Of a DNA stretch of 64,000 nucleotides, positions 36,547 through 45,700 are shown one piece after another. A program made the translations under genes and the position numbers. The DNA is taken from positions 62,001 through 126,000 of the forward strand of contig DASXSF010000035.1 in the NCBI GenBank assembly GCA_036506155.1, written 5' to 3'. Each line of letters starts with the position of its first letter. Within the stretch, counting starts at the first letter, position 1. The stretch is from DASXRA01 sp036506155 (GTDB lineage: Bacteria > Actinomycetota > Actinomycetes > Mycobacteriales > Jatrophihabitantaceae). The notes under the pieces were generated by a model. It was given only the letters and a program-made list of their open reading frames with translations, was not told where the DNA came from and ran no database searches.

Positions 36547-38244
36547 TCAACAGCGGCTGACGGTGATCGGATCCTCGATCAGCTCGGTGCGCAGTGGATC
36601 GAGGGGACGCAGCCACGGATCGCCGGCGGCACCGTCGGGGTCGGCGCGCCAGGCCCGGCAGACCCGGGCAACCTTGATCGGGTAGATGCTGAGCTGCCCG
36701 GTCGGCGCGATGCGCATTCGCACGAACCCCTTGTAGTCCTCGATGGATTGCCCGGCAAACGCCTCGTTCAGGTTGACGTCGAACTGGCTGGCCAACGCCA
36801 GGTACGCGCCGGTGACCAGTGTCGCCACCGCGCCGATTACGACGACGGTGACCACGACGACGATCAGTGCTAGCGCCGCGTCCGGCAGCCAGTCCGGCCG
36901 GTAGCGGTGCAGTGCGAAGACCGACGCCGTCCAGCCGATGCCCAGCCCGACCTGGGCGATGCCGTGGACGAGACCGGCGACGAGTGCGCGGCGCCGGGGG
37001 TTACGTGGATCGATGCGAGCGAAGCCCACCGCGCCGTAGACGATCAGCACGGCGAGCAGCAGCGTGGGCAACGACGCCCGCAGCGTCTGCAGGCTGGACC
37101 AGCCACCGCCGAGGCGCCGCCCGTAGTCGATCGCGAAGATCAGCGAGATCACGAAGACAGCTTGGACGCTGCCGAGCAGCCCGATGAACCCAGGATTGCG
37201 CCAGCCAGCGCCGAGGATGCCCGGGGTTAGCCACCGGGACGCGAACGTGTCCGGGTATCGGGCGCGCAGCCGGAACGTTCGCGGTTCGGTCTGACGGCGC
37301 ATGCGCGAGCGCGGCGCCGGCACGGTGATCGTTTCCGGCAGCCGGTGGGTGGCGATCAGGTAGGCGCCGCCCGTCCCGCAGGTGATGCGCTCGCCGCCGT
37401 CGTCCGCCGAGTACCGCGCATAGTGGTGGTAGTCGCCGGACAGCATCACCCGGATCGACGCGCCGGTCGGCCGGACGATGTCGCGGTCGAAGAAGTCGAT
37501 CGGGTCATAGGCCTGCGGGTCCCGGTCGGTATGGGCCCAGGCCGGCGTCGGCCAGCACAGGATGATCCCGTCGCCGGGGCGCAGCTGTTCCGCGGCCTCG
37601 CGGAAGTAGGCGAGCTGCGGCGCGTCTATGTAGGACGTCAGTTGCACGTCGACGGCGAACAGCCACCATCGCTGCGGCAGCGCGACCGCGAAGTAGCTGC
37701 GCGTCTGCTCGGTCGCCCAGCCGCCGATCGGGTGGCCCTGGGTGAACACGCGCAGGAACGCGGTCAGCCCGTCGTACCAGTCGTGGTTGCCGGGCAGCGC
37801 GAACATGGTCGGCCCGAGCAGTAGTCGCTCCGGAAGTGCGGCGTGGTAAGGCCCCTTCATGCGGTCCTCGTAGTTGCGGGCGGACGCGGCGGGGTACACC
37901 TCGTCGCCGCCCAGGATCACCAGCCGCCCGCGAGGAAGCTGCAGCTCCCCGGCCTGCACCGCCGGCGCCGCGAGCAGGGAAGCCACCGAATACGTCGCGT
38001 CGAAGCCGTCGCCCAGGTCGGCGACGAAGTCGAACCACAGCTCGTCGCCGTCGTCGTGCCGATACACCGTTCCGGGCAGTACGGCCTGCAGTTCGCGCTT
38101 GTCGGAGTAGCTGCCGAAGATGGACGCGAGCACTGCCCGGGCCCCAGTGTTGATCAGCACGCGCGGCGAGAGCCATCGGACCGCGCGCTGCCGGGCGAAG
38201 CCGAGTTCGAGTTCCGACAGGTCCTTCGGCCGGTGCAGCTGCAC
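36547..38244 (-). CDS. Metallophosphoesterase with C-terminal membrane domain
   Basis: The 565-residue protein has an N-terminal calcineurin-like phosphoesterase domain with FVADLGDG, GGDEVYP, ALPGNHDWYD and SGDYHHYARY metal-binding motifs. About four transmembrane helices follow (roughly residues 340-495), then a soluble tail. The first motif is an atypical D-L-G-D. The catalytic domain is probably cytosolic because no signal peptide precedes it. The substrate is unknown. ATG at 38244 lies six bases from a palindromic -10-like element shared with the divergent CapA gene. Confidence 0.82.
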   Translation of the reverse strand: MQLHRPKDLSELELGFARQRAVRWLSPRVLINTGARAVLASIFGSYSDKRELQAVLPGTVYRHDDGDELWFDFVADLGDGFDATYSVASLLAAPAVQAGELQLPRGRLVILGGDEVYPAASARNYEDRMKGPYHAALPERLLLGPTMFALPGNHDWYDGLTAFLRVFTQGHPIGGWATEQTRSYFAVALPQRWWLFAVDVQLTSYIDAPQLAYFREAAEQLRPGDGIILCWPTPAWAHTDRDPQAYDPIDFFDRDIVRPTGASIRVMLSGDYHHYARYSADDGGERITCGTGGAYLIATHRLPETITVPAPRSRMRRQTEPRTFRLRARYPDTFASRWLTPGILGAGWRNPGFIGLLGSVQAVFVISLIFAIDYGRRLGGGWSSLQTLRASLPTLLLAVLIVYGAVGFARIDPRNPRRRALVAGLVHGIAQVGLGIGWTASVFALHRYRPDWLPDAALALIVVVVTVVVIGAVATLVTGAYLALASQFDVNLNEAFAGQSIEDYKGFVRMRIAPTGQLSIYPIKVARVCRAWRADPDGAAGDPWLRPLDPLRTELIEDPITVSRC

Positions 38245-38250
38245 GGCGCG

Positions 38251-38260
38251 ATCCTAGGAT
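38251..38260. promoter_or_regulatory. Palindromic -10 ATCCTAGGAT serving two divergent genes
   Basis: The palindrome provides TAGGAT on each strand. Forward, the hexamer ends seven bases before the ATG at 38268. In reverse, it ends six bases before the ATG at 38244. Both genes would therefore be transcribed leaderless from one symmetrical element. Confidence 0.5.
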
Positions 38261-38267
38261 GCGGCGC

Positions 38268-39410
38268 ATGAAGCGTCTGCTCGCCGCGCTGGCGGTCTGC
38301 GTGCTCGCCGCGTGCAGCGCGACGCATGAGGCGTCGCCACCGGGAACGCTCTCCGTCACCGTTACCCGGACGGTCCCGCCGCCGCAGCCGCCGAGGCCGC
38401 AGCCGCGGACCGTCACGATCATCGGTTCGGGCGACGTCCTGATCCACCCGCCGGTATGGGAGCAGGCCGCCGCCGACGCGCGCGCCGAGGGCCGCAGCGG
38501 CTACGACTTCGCGCCGATCTTCGCGTCGATCGCGCCGGACACGCGTGCCGCCGACCTCGCGACCTGCGAGATGGAGACGCCGCTTGCGCCGCCTTCGGGA
38601 CCGTTCCAGGGGTATCCCACGTTCAGCGCGCCGCCCCAGGTGCTGACCGCGCTGCGCGGCGTCGGCTACGACAGCTGCACGACGGCGTCCAACCACACGA
38701 TCGACCAGGGCTACGCCGGCCTGAAGCGCACCCTCGACGAGCTCGACGCGGCCGGGCTGAAACACACCGGCAGCGCGCGCACGCCGGCAGAAGCGGCACG
38801 TCCGCTCATCGTGACGCTGCCGAACGGTGCGCGGATCGCCCAGCTCGCCTACTCGTTCGGGTTCAACGGCCTGACCCCGCCGGCCGGGCAGGAGTGGGAG
38901 GCCAACCTCACCGACGTGCCGGTCATCCTCGCCGCCGCGCGCCGCGCGAAGGCCGCCGGTGCCGACATCGTCGTGCTCAGCATGCACTGGGGCGTCGAGT
39001 ACAACCACGGCGTGACCGCGGTGCAGGAGCAGCAGGCACGGGCACTGCTCGCGTCGCCGGACATCGACGTGATCCTCGGTGATCACGCCCACGCGGTCGA
39101 ACCCTTCCAGCGCATCGCCGGCAAATGGGTCGCCTACTGCATGGGCGATCAGATCTCACGGCACGCGGTGATCCGCGACGACGACCGCGAGGGGGCCATG
39201 CCGCGGTTCACGTTCACCGAGGTGGCGCCGCACCGCTGGAAGATCACTAAAGCCGAGGCGATCCCGACGTGGGTCGATGTCACGCCGGAGATCCGGCTGG
39301 TCGACCTGCCCCGGGCACCTGCCACCCCGACGTACCGGGCGGCGCGCCAGCGCATCGTCGGCTACCTCGCAGCCCTCGGCGCGGTCCGGGACGGATTGAT
39401 CATCCGCTGA
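38268..39410 (+). CDS. CapA-family lipoprotein (poly-gamma-glutamate synthesis-like)
   Basis: The 380-residue lipoprotein has a signal ending LAAC (lipidated Cys16 from the ATG at 38268) and a calcineurin-like CapA domain: GSGDVLIHPPVW, NHTIDQGYAGLKRTLDELDAAGLKHTG, SMHWGVEYNHG and GDHAHAVEPFQ. CapA proteins are linked to poly-gamma-glutamate capsules, but stand-alone actinobacterial members have unknown roles. An ATG at 38259 is an alternative start; 38268 fits a leaderless transcript from the palindromic -10. No CapB/C genes are nearby. Confidence 0.88.
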   Translation: MKRLLAALAVCVLAACSATHEASPPGTLSVTVTRTVPPPQPPRPQPRTVTIIGSGDVLIHPPVWEQAAADARAEGRSGYDFAPIFASIAPDTRAADLATCEMETPLAPPSGPFQGYPTFSAPPQVLTALRGVGYDSCTTASNHTIDQGYAGLKRTLDELDAAGLKHTGSARTPAEAARPLIVTLPNGARIAQLAYSFGFNGLTPPAGQEWEANLTDVPVILAAARRAKAAGADIVVLSMHWGVEYNHGVTAVQEQQARALLASPDIDVILGDHAHAVEPFQRIAGKWVAYCMGDQISRHAVIRDDDREGAMPRFTFTEVAPHRWKITKAEAIPTWVDVTPEIRLVDLPRAPATPTYRAARQRIVGYLAALGAVRDGLIIR

Positions 39411-39427
39411 CGTGGCACAGTGCAGGG

Positions 39428-40258
39428 GTGGACGACGACTACCGCGTGGTGAACCGCGCCAACTGGGACGAGCGGGTGCCGGTGCACGTGGCATCGGAGT
39501 TCTACGCCGTCGACCGGCTCGCCGCCGACCCGGCGGCGCTGACCTCGGTGGTGCGCTTCGACGTGCCACGGCTCGGCGACATCACCGGGCTACGTGGCGT
39601 GCACCTGCAATGCCACATCGGCACCGACACGATCTCACTCGCGCGGCTCGGCGCGCATATGACGGGGCTGGACTTCTCCGGGGTGGCGATCGCCGAGGCT
39701 CGCCGGCTCGCTGCCCGGGCCGGCGCAGCTGCCGAATTCGTCGAGGCGGACGTGTACGCCGCCGAGGACGTGCTCGGTGCGGCACGGTTCGACCTCGTCT
39801 ACACAGGCATCGGAGCGCTGTGCTGGATGCCGGACATCCGCCGCTGGGCAGCCGTGGTCGCCTCGCTGCTCGCGCCGGGAGGGCGCCTCTTCCTGCGCGA
39901 AGGGCATCCGGTGCTGTGGGCGATCGACGAGCGCCACAGGGAGCAGCTCGTGATCGACTACCCGTACTTCGAAACGGCCGAGCCGATCGTGTTCGAGGAC
40001 CCGACGACGTACGTCGACGGCGAGGCCCGCCTCGAACACGCGGTCACGATCAGCTGGAACCACGGGCTGGGCGAGATCGTCTCCGCGCTGTTGGACGAGG
40101 GCCTGGTGCTGACGCAGCTCGTCGAGCATGAGACCGTGCCGTGGGAGGCGCTGCCCGGGCAGATGGAGCAGTCGGGCGAGCTGCGTGAGTGGCGGCTGGT
40201 CGAGCGTCCGGAGCGGCTGCCGCTGACGTACACACTGCAGGCAGTGAAGCGGTCATGA
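39428..40258 (+). CDS. Class I SAM-dependent methyltransferase
   Basis: The 276-residue protein has a Rossmann-type SAM site: motif I HLQCHIGTDTISLARLGAHMTGLDFS, then EFVEADVY, DLVYTGIGALCWMPDIRRW and LLAPGGRLFLREGHPVLW. It matches the UbiE/YcgJ-like small-molecule methyltransferases of unknown substrate. GTG at 39428 follows AGGGG; an upstream open extension runs into the CapA gene. It overlaps the following GNAT gene by ATGA, so both are co-translated. Confidence 0.87.
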   Translation: MDDDYRVVNRANWDERVPVHVASEFYAVDRLAADPAALTSVVRFDVPRLGDITGLRGVHLQCHIGTDTISLARLGAHMTGLDFSGVAIAEARRLAARAGAAAEFVEADVYAAEDVLGAARFDLVYTGIGALCWMPDIRRWAAVVASLLAPGGRLFLREGHPVLWAIDERHREQLVIDYPYFETAEPIVFEDPTTYVDGEARLEHAVTISWNHGLGEIVSALLDEGLVLTQLVEHETVPWEALPGQMEQSGELREWRLVERPERLPLTYTLQAVKRS

Positions 40259-40728
40259 GTGCCGTCCTGCGGACGGCGCGGCCGGATGACTACGAGGCCA
40301 TCGTGTCCGTGCTGGACCAGTGGTGGGGTCGGCCGATGGCACACCTGGTGCCGCGCCTGTTCCTCGACCACTTCCATGCCACCAGCCTCGTGGCCGAACG
40401 GGACGGCACCCTGACCGGCTTCCTGATCGGCTTCCATTCGCCGTCGCGGTTCGGCCGCGCGTACATCCATTTCGTCGGAGTCACGCCGGAAGCGCGCCGC
40501 ACCGGGCTGGCTCGCCGCCTGTACGCCACGTTCTTCGAGGCAGCCATACAGGCCGGCTGTACGGTGGTCAATGCGATCACAGGGCCGGTCAACACCGGCT
40601 CGATCGCGTTCCACCGGGCCATGGGGTTCACCGTCCGTGGGCCGGTGCGCGACTACGACGGGCCGGGCGCCGACCGGATGGTGTTCGAACGACCGTTGGC
40701 CGCCGCCGAGCCGGTACCTCGGCCGTGA
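40255..40728 (+). CDS. GNAT-family N-acetyltransferase
   Basis: The 157-residue acetyltransferase has the acetyl-CoA motif GVTPEARRTGLARRLYATFFE and GCTVVNAITGPVNTGSIAFHRAMGF. The substrate is unknown. It is co-translated with the methyltransferase upstream, which hints at a two-step small-molecule modification. Its stop codon opens a large hairpin. Confidence 0.88.
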   Translation: MSAVLRTARPDDYEAIVSVLDQWWGRPMAHLVPRLFLDHFHATSLVAERDGTLTGFLIGFHSPSRFGRAYIHFVGVTPEARRTGLARRLYATFFEAAIQAGCTVVNAITGPVNTGSIAFHRAMGFTVRGPVRDYDGPGADRMVFERPLAAAEPVPRP

Positions 40729-40769
40729 TCTTGGACTTCTGGTCGATATCCAGCCACAAGTCCAAGATC
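40727..40769 (+). terminator. Hairpin between the GNAT and hrpA genes
   Basis: GATCTTGGACTT pairs perfectly with AAGTCCAAGATC (12 bp), and CTGG/CCAG makes an inner stem. It begins within the GNAT stop codon and ends 20 bases before the hrpA GTG. It is followed by ATCAGATTTTGG, a weak T-run, so intrinsic termination or attenuation is likely. Confidence 0.6.
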
Positions 40770-40789
40770 ATCAGATTTTGGGGTGGGGC

Positions 40790-43700
40790 GTGACGGACGT
40801 CGCTGAACTGCGGCAGCGGATCGAGCAGCTCACCCTGCGGGACGCGGACCGCCTCGGCCGCCGCCTGTCCCGGCGCGCCGACCTGCGGCGTCTCGAGGTG
40901 CAGGTCGAGCGCGGCGAGCGGCTCGTCGCCGAGCGCGCAAAAGCCGTCCCGGAGATCCGCTACCCGCGGCTGCCGGTGAGCGAACGCCGCGAGGAGATCG
41001 CAGCCGCCATCCGCGAGCACCAGGTCGTGGTGCTCGCAGGCGAGACCGGCTCCGGCAAGACGACGCAGCTGCCGAAGATCTGCCTGGAGCTCGGCCGGGG
41101 CATCAAAGGAACGATCGGGCACACCCAGCCGCGCCGGCTGGCCGCCCGCACGGTCGCTGCTCGCATCGCAGAAGAATTGCGCACGCCGCTCGGCGAGGCC
41201 GTCGGCTATACAGTTCGATTCACCGACCACGTGAGCGATCGCACGCTCGTCCGGCTGATGACAGACGGCATCCTGCTCGCCGAGATCCAGCGCGATCCGC
41301 AGTTGCTGCGCTACGACACGATAATCGTGGACGAGGCACACGAGCGCAGCCTCAATATCGACTTCCTGCTGGGCTACCTGACCTCGCTGCTCCCGAACCG
41401 CCCCGACCTGAAGCTGATCGTCACGTCCGCGACGATCGATCCGGAGCGATTCGCGCGGCACTTCGCGCAGCGCAACGGAGCGAACAGTGGGCTCGGCGGT
41501 GGCGCGCCGATCGTCGAGGTGAGTGGCCGTACGTACCCGGTCGAGATCCGTTACCGGCCCCTTGAGGCAGAGGCATTCGACGAGGACGAGGTCATCACCC
41601 GTATCGCGTCGCGCGACCAGACCGAGGGGATCGTCGACGCGGTGCACGTGCTGACGCTCGAGGGGCCGGGCGACATCCTGGTGTTCCTGTCCGGGGAGCG
41701 GGAGATACGCGACACGGCCGAGGCGCTGCGCGGCGTGGACGCCGAGGTGCTGCCGCTCTTCGCGCGCCTGTCGACCGCCGACCAGCATCGGGTGTTCGCA
41801 CCACACACCGGCCGGCGCATCGTGCTCGCCACGAATGTCGCCGAGACCTCGCTGACCGTGCCCGGCATCCACTACGTGATCGACCCGGGCACCGCGCGCA
41901 TCTCGAGGTACAGCCGGCGCACCAAGGTCCAGCGACTGCCGATCGAGCCGATCTCGCAGGCGTCCGCACAGCAACGGGCCGGTCGGTGCGGCCGAATCGC
42001 CGACGGCATCTGCATCCGGCTCTACTCCGAACGCGACTTCAGCGGACGGCCCACGTTCACCGTGCCCGAGATCCTGCGCACAAATCTGGCCTCGGTCATA
42101 CTTCAGATGAAGGCGCTGGGGCTCGGCGATCTGGAGCGGTTCCCGTTCGTCGAACCACCCGACCGACGCTCCATACGTGATGGTATGGCGCTGCTGGAGG
42201 AGCTCGGCGCGCTGGGCGCCGACGGCACGCTCACGCCGACCGGGCGGCAACTCGCCCAACTGCCCGTCGACCCGCGCATCGGGCGCATGATCGTCGAGGC
42301 GCAGCGGCAAGACTGCGTCCGCGAGGTGCTCGTCATCGCCGCGGCGCTCTCGATTCCGGACCCCCGTGAACGTCCCGTCGATCAGGAGGAGGCCGCCCGG
42401 CAGAAGCATGCCCGCTTCGCCGACGAGCACTCCGACTTCCTCGGCTACCTCAACCTGTGGCGGTACCTCGGCGAGCAACGGCGGGAGCGCTCAGGCAACC
42501 AGTTCCGCCGCATGTGCCGAGAGGAGTTCCTGCACTACCTGCGCATCCGCGAGTGGCAGGACCTCGTCGGCCAATTGCGCCAGATCGCGAAATCCCTTGA
42601 TATCGAGGAGTCCGCGCAAGACGCCGATACCGGGCGGATCCACTCGGCGCTTCTCGCGGGGCTGCTGTCGCACGTCGGCATGCGCGCCGATGCCCGCGAG
42701 TACGTCGGTGCGCGCAACAGCCGGTTCGTCATCGCACCCGGGTCGGTGCTGGCCCGCCGTCCACCGTCGTGGGTGGTGGCAGCCGAACTGGTCGAGACGG
42801 CACGGCTCTACGCCCGGGTGGCCGCGCGCGTCGATCCCGCCGCCGTCGAGCGGATGGCCGGGCATCTCGTCGTGCGGTCCTACAGCGAGCCGGAGTGGGA
42901 TGCACGGCGTGGCGCCGTGATGTCGCGTGAGCGGGTGACGCTGTACGGGCTGCCGCTCGTAGCCGGGCGCCGGGTACAGCATCCCGATCCGGTCGAGGCA
43001 CGGGAGTTGTTCATCCGGCACGCGCTCGTCGAAGGCGATTGGGATAGCCGGCACGCGTTTCTGCAGGAGAACCGTGCCCTGCTCGAGTCGCTGGCCGAGC
43101 TGGAAGCGAGTGCCCGCAGACGCGACCTGCTGATCGGCGACGAGGAGCTTTTCGCCTTCTACGACGCGCGAATTCCCGCGGACGTGACCTCGGCCCGGCA
43201 CTTCGACGCCTGGTGGAAGCAGGCCCGGCGCGCCAACTCGGCGCTGCTTACCTTGACGCGCCAGGACGTGCTCCGCGCCGAAGTCACGGACGAGCAACCG
43301 GCCGAGTGGCACGCCGGTGACGCGTCCCTTCCGATGACGTACCGTTTCGACCCCGGCGCCGCCGACGACGGCGTGACCGTGCATGTGCCGCTCGACGTGC
43401 TGTCCCGGCTCGGCGGTGCCGAGTTCAGCTGGCAGGTGCCGGCGCTTCGCGAGGAGCTGGTCACGGCCTTGATCCGGTCGCTGCCGAAGGACTTGCGGCG
43501 GCACTTCGTACCCGCACCGGACACCGCCCGCGAGGTGCTCGCGAACATCACGCCCAGCAGTGAGCCGCTGCTCGACGTGCTCCAGCGCGAGCTGTATCGG
43601 CGCGGTGGCGTACTGATTCCGCGGGACGCGTTCGACCTCAGCCGGGTGCCGGCGCATTTGCGGGTGACGTTCGCGGTAGAGGACGCGTCGGGCGACGTGC

Positions 43701-44596
43701 TCGCCCGAGGTAAGGATCTCGGCGCGCTACAGCGCGACCTGGCCGAACCGGCGCGGGAAGCCGTCGCGGCGGCGAGCGGAATCGAGCGCGCGGGCCTGAC
43801 CGACTGGCCGGACGACCTGGACAGCCTGCGCCGCGTCGTAGATCACGCGTACCCGGCGTTCGTCGACGCCGGACGTACCGTCGCCATAAGGGTTTTCGCC
43901 ACGGAGGCCGAGCAAGAGGCGGCGTTGCGCCCCGGCATCCGGCGGCTCATCCGGCTCACCGTTCCGACCCCGACGAAGGCCGTCGCACTGACCAGGCGCG
44001 GCCGCCTGCTCGGCGTGGGCGCAATGTTCGACGACTGTGCGGACGCTGCGGTCGACTCCCTGATCGCCGACCCGCCGGGCGACCGCGCCGCGTTCGACAA
44101 GCTGCGCGGGACGATCCGCGCGGAGCTGCCCGCCGCCATGCGTGAGGTCGTGGCCCTGGCCGAGAACGTGCTGGCCGCAGCGCAGGACGTCAGATTGGCG
44201 CTACGCGCGGACCCGCCTGTCCTCCAGCGCGAGGCAGTGGACGACATGCGGGCGCAGCTCGTGGCGCTGCTGCCCGGCGGCTTCATCGCCGCAACCGGGC
44301 GGGCGCGGCTGCGGGACCTGGAACGCTACGTCCGCGCAATCGGGCGGCGTCTGGAGCGGCTGCCCCGAGACGTGGAGGTCGACCGCGCCCGCATGCGGCG
44401 CGTGCATGCGGTCCAGGCGGCGTTCGACGATCTCACGCGCGCCCTGCCGGCTGCCCGTGCGGCGGGCCCGGACGTCGCCGACATCAGGTGGCTCATCGAG
44501 GAGCTGCGCGTGAGCCTGTTCGCGCAGCAGTTGGGAACGGCACGGCCCGTGTCAGAGCAGCGCATATACCGCGCCATCGACGCGGTGCACCCGTAG
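40790..44596 (+). CDS. hrpA: ATP-dependent RNA helicase HrpA
   Basis: The 1268-residue DEAH-box helicase has Walker A GETGSGKTTQLPK, GHTQPRRLAARTVA, the DEAH box IIVDEAHERSLNID, SAT motif LIVTSATID, and motif VI QASAQQRAGRCGR. A helicase-associated domain and a long C-terminal DUF3418 region complete the bacterial HrpA type. HrpA resolves mRNA-ribosome problems in other bacteria. GTG at 40790 follows GGGGTGGGG; an upstream open extension lies in the GNAT gene and hairpin. Confidence 0.94.
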   Translation: MTDVAELRQRIEQLTLRDADRLGRRLSRRADLRRLEVQVERGERLVAERAKAVPEIRYPRLPVSERREEIAAAIREHQVVVLAGETGSGKTTQLPKICLELGRGIKGTIGHTQPRRLAARTVAARIAEELRTPLGEAVGYTVRFTDHVSDRTLVRLMTDGILLAEIQRDPQLLRYDTIIVDEAHERSLNIDFLLGYLTSLLPNRPDLKLIVTSATIDPERFARHFAQRNGANSGLGGGAPIVEVSGRTYPVEIRYRPLEAEAFDEDEVITRIASRDQTEGIVDAVHVLTLEGPGDILVFLSGEREIRDTAEALRGVDAEVLPLFARLSTADQHRVFAPHTGRRIVLATNVAETSLTVPGIHYVIDPGTARISRYSRRTKVQRLPIEPISQASAQQRAGRCGRIADGICIRLYSERDFSGRPTFTVPEILRTNLASVILQMKALGLGDLERFPFVEPPDRRSIRDGMALLEELGALGADGTLTPTGRQLAQLPVDPRIGRMIVEAQRQDCVREVLVIAAALSIPDPRERPVDQEEAARQKHARFADEHSDFLGYLNLWRYLGEQRRERSGNQFRRMCREEFLHYLRIREWQDLVGQLRQIAKSLDIEESAQDADTGRIHSALLAGLLSHVGMRADAREYVGARNSRFVIAPGSVLARRPPSWVVAAELVETARLYARVAARVDPAAVERMAGHLVVRSYSEPEWDARRGAVMSRERVTLYGLPLVAGRRVQHPDPVEARELFIRHALVEGDWDSRHAFLQENRALLESLAELEASARRRDLLIGDEELFAFYDARIPADVTSARHFDAWWKQARRANSALLTLTRQDVLRAEVTDEQPAEWHAGDASLPMTYRFDPGAADDGVTVHVPLDVLSRLGGAEFSWQVPALREELVTALIRSLPKDLRRHFVPAPDTAREVLANITPSSEPLLDVLQRELYRRGGVLIPRDAFDLSRVPAHLRVTFAVEDASGDVLARGKDLGALQRDLAEPAREAVAAASGIERAGLTDWPDDLDSLRRVVDHAYPAFVDAGRTVAIRVFATEAEQEAALRPGIRRLIRLTVPTPTKAVALTRRGRLLGVGAMFDDCADAAVDSLIADPPGDRAAFDKLRGTIRAELPAAMREVVALAENVLAAAQDVRLALRADPPVLQREAVDDMRAQLVALLPGGFIAATGRARLRDLERYVRAIGRRLERLPRDVEVDRARMRRVHAVQAAFDDLTRALPAARAAGPDVADIRWLIEELRVSLFAQQLGTARPVSEQRIYRAIDAVHP

Positions 44597-44647
44597 GCGG
44601 AGCGCGGCGGGCCTATTATCGGCGCACTGGGTATTTGGCGGTCGATC

Positions 44648-44992
44648 ATGAGTGAACTGGCTGACTTCCTACTGCGGCGCATCGCGGAAGAGGAGCGCGC
44701 CGCCTGGGCCACGCAACGCCGGGGCAACGCGTCGGAGCTTCTCAGCCCGGGGCGTCTGCTGGCCGACTGCGCGACCCGCCGCAAGATCATCGCGCTGCAC
44801 GAGGTGCATGTGGTGTCCAACGGCGTGCCGGCGATGCTGGACGGCGAATCGGGCTCGTGCCGTGCCGGCCAGAACGAGCGTGACTACGTGTGCCCGACGT
44901 TGCGATTGCTGGCGCTGCGCTACGCCGATCACGTCGAGTTCCGCCCGGAGTGGCAGGTCCGCAACGAACTGAGCACGCTGGTTTCGGGTTAG
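44648..44992 (+). CDS. DUF6221 family protein
   Basis: The 114-residue protein matches DUF6221, a small actinobacterial family of unknown function, by its SELADFLLRRIAEEERAAW start and the C-terminal LRLLALRYADHVEFRPEW. Two cysteines (SCRAGQ, VCPTLR) may bind metal, although this is not established. TATTAT (44614-44619) upstream could be its -10. It ends five bases before the convergent EEP gene. Confidence 0.8.
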   Translation: MSELADFLLRRIAEEERAAWATQRRGNASELLSPGRLLADCATRRKIIALHEVHVVSNGVPAMLDGESGSCRAGQNERDYVCPTLRLLALRYADHVEFRPEWQVRNELSTLVSG

Positions 44993-44997
44993 CGCGC

Positions 44998-45693
44998 TCA
45001 TCCGGGGAGCTCGAGTTCAGCCAGTACCGGCAGGTGGTCGCTCGCGATGCGGACGTCCGCGTTGTCGATCACCTCTGCGCTGCGTACGCCGATCCCGGGG
45101 CCGGGGAAGATCCCGTCGATGCACCGCGTGAGCGCGCGGACGTTCGAGGTGAACCCGTCGCCCACACCGGCGACGGCGAACGCGTCACTGCCACGCTCGG
45201 CCAGTTCGCGCCAGCCCGGCTCGTCCGGTGACGCGTTGATGTCGCCGGCGACGATCGAGGGCGCATCTGCCGGGACGAAGGCGGCAAGCGCGCGGTGCAC
45301 CTCGTCGATCTGGTGCGGTTGGGATCCACCGTCCAGGTGCACACCGGCCACCCCGAACAGCACGCCGGAGTACCGGAGCAGGGCCATCGCGACACCGCGC
45401 TGGTGGTAGCCGCGGTTGCGCGACAGCAGCACCTGGTGGGTCGTGACCACGTCGACCGCCAACGTCGACAGCAGCAGGTTGGCGCCGGCGTAGCGGCCAC
45501 CCGTCACGATCACCATGCCGGATCGACGCGCGAGCGCTGCGCACTTGGACCGCCAGCGCAGGAACCGCGGCGCTTCCTGGATACACGCGACATCGGGACG
45601 CGCGGCCCGGATCACCCGGCTGACCGCCGTCGCGTCGTCCCGCAGGGACCGGACGTTGTACGTGAGCAGGCGAAGCACGACCACGGCAAGCAT
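44998..45693 (-). CDS. Endonuclease/exonuclease/phosphatase (EEP) family protein
   Basis: The 231-residue protein has the EEP fold: RLLTYNVRSLRDD, PDVACIQEAPR (catalytic Glu), VAGDINASPDE and a terminal SDHLPVLAEL. Members hydrolyse phosphodiesters in nucleic acids or inositol phosphates. It has no signal peptide. It is the last gene of the long operon that begins at 57709, seven bases after the kinase/luciferase-like gene. Confidence 0.88.
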   Translation of the reverse strand: MLAVVVLRLLTYNVRSLRDDATAVSRVIRAARPDVACIQEAPRFLRWRSKCAALARRSGMVIVTGGRYAGANLLLSTLAVDVVTTHQVLLSRNRGYHQRGVAMALLRYSGVLFGVAGVHLDGGSQPHQIDEVHRALAAFVPADAPSIVAGDINASPDEPGWRELAERGSDAFAVAGVGDGFTSNVRALTRCIDGIFPGPGIGVRSAEVIDNADVRIASDHLPVLAELELPG

Positions 45694-45700
45694 TCTTTCG

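Noticed and set aside
40628..42478. 616-codon minus-strand frame over the hrpA gene
   Set aside because: High-GC antisense shadow. The hrpA frame has all helicase motifs on the other strand.
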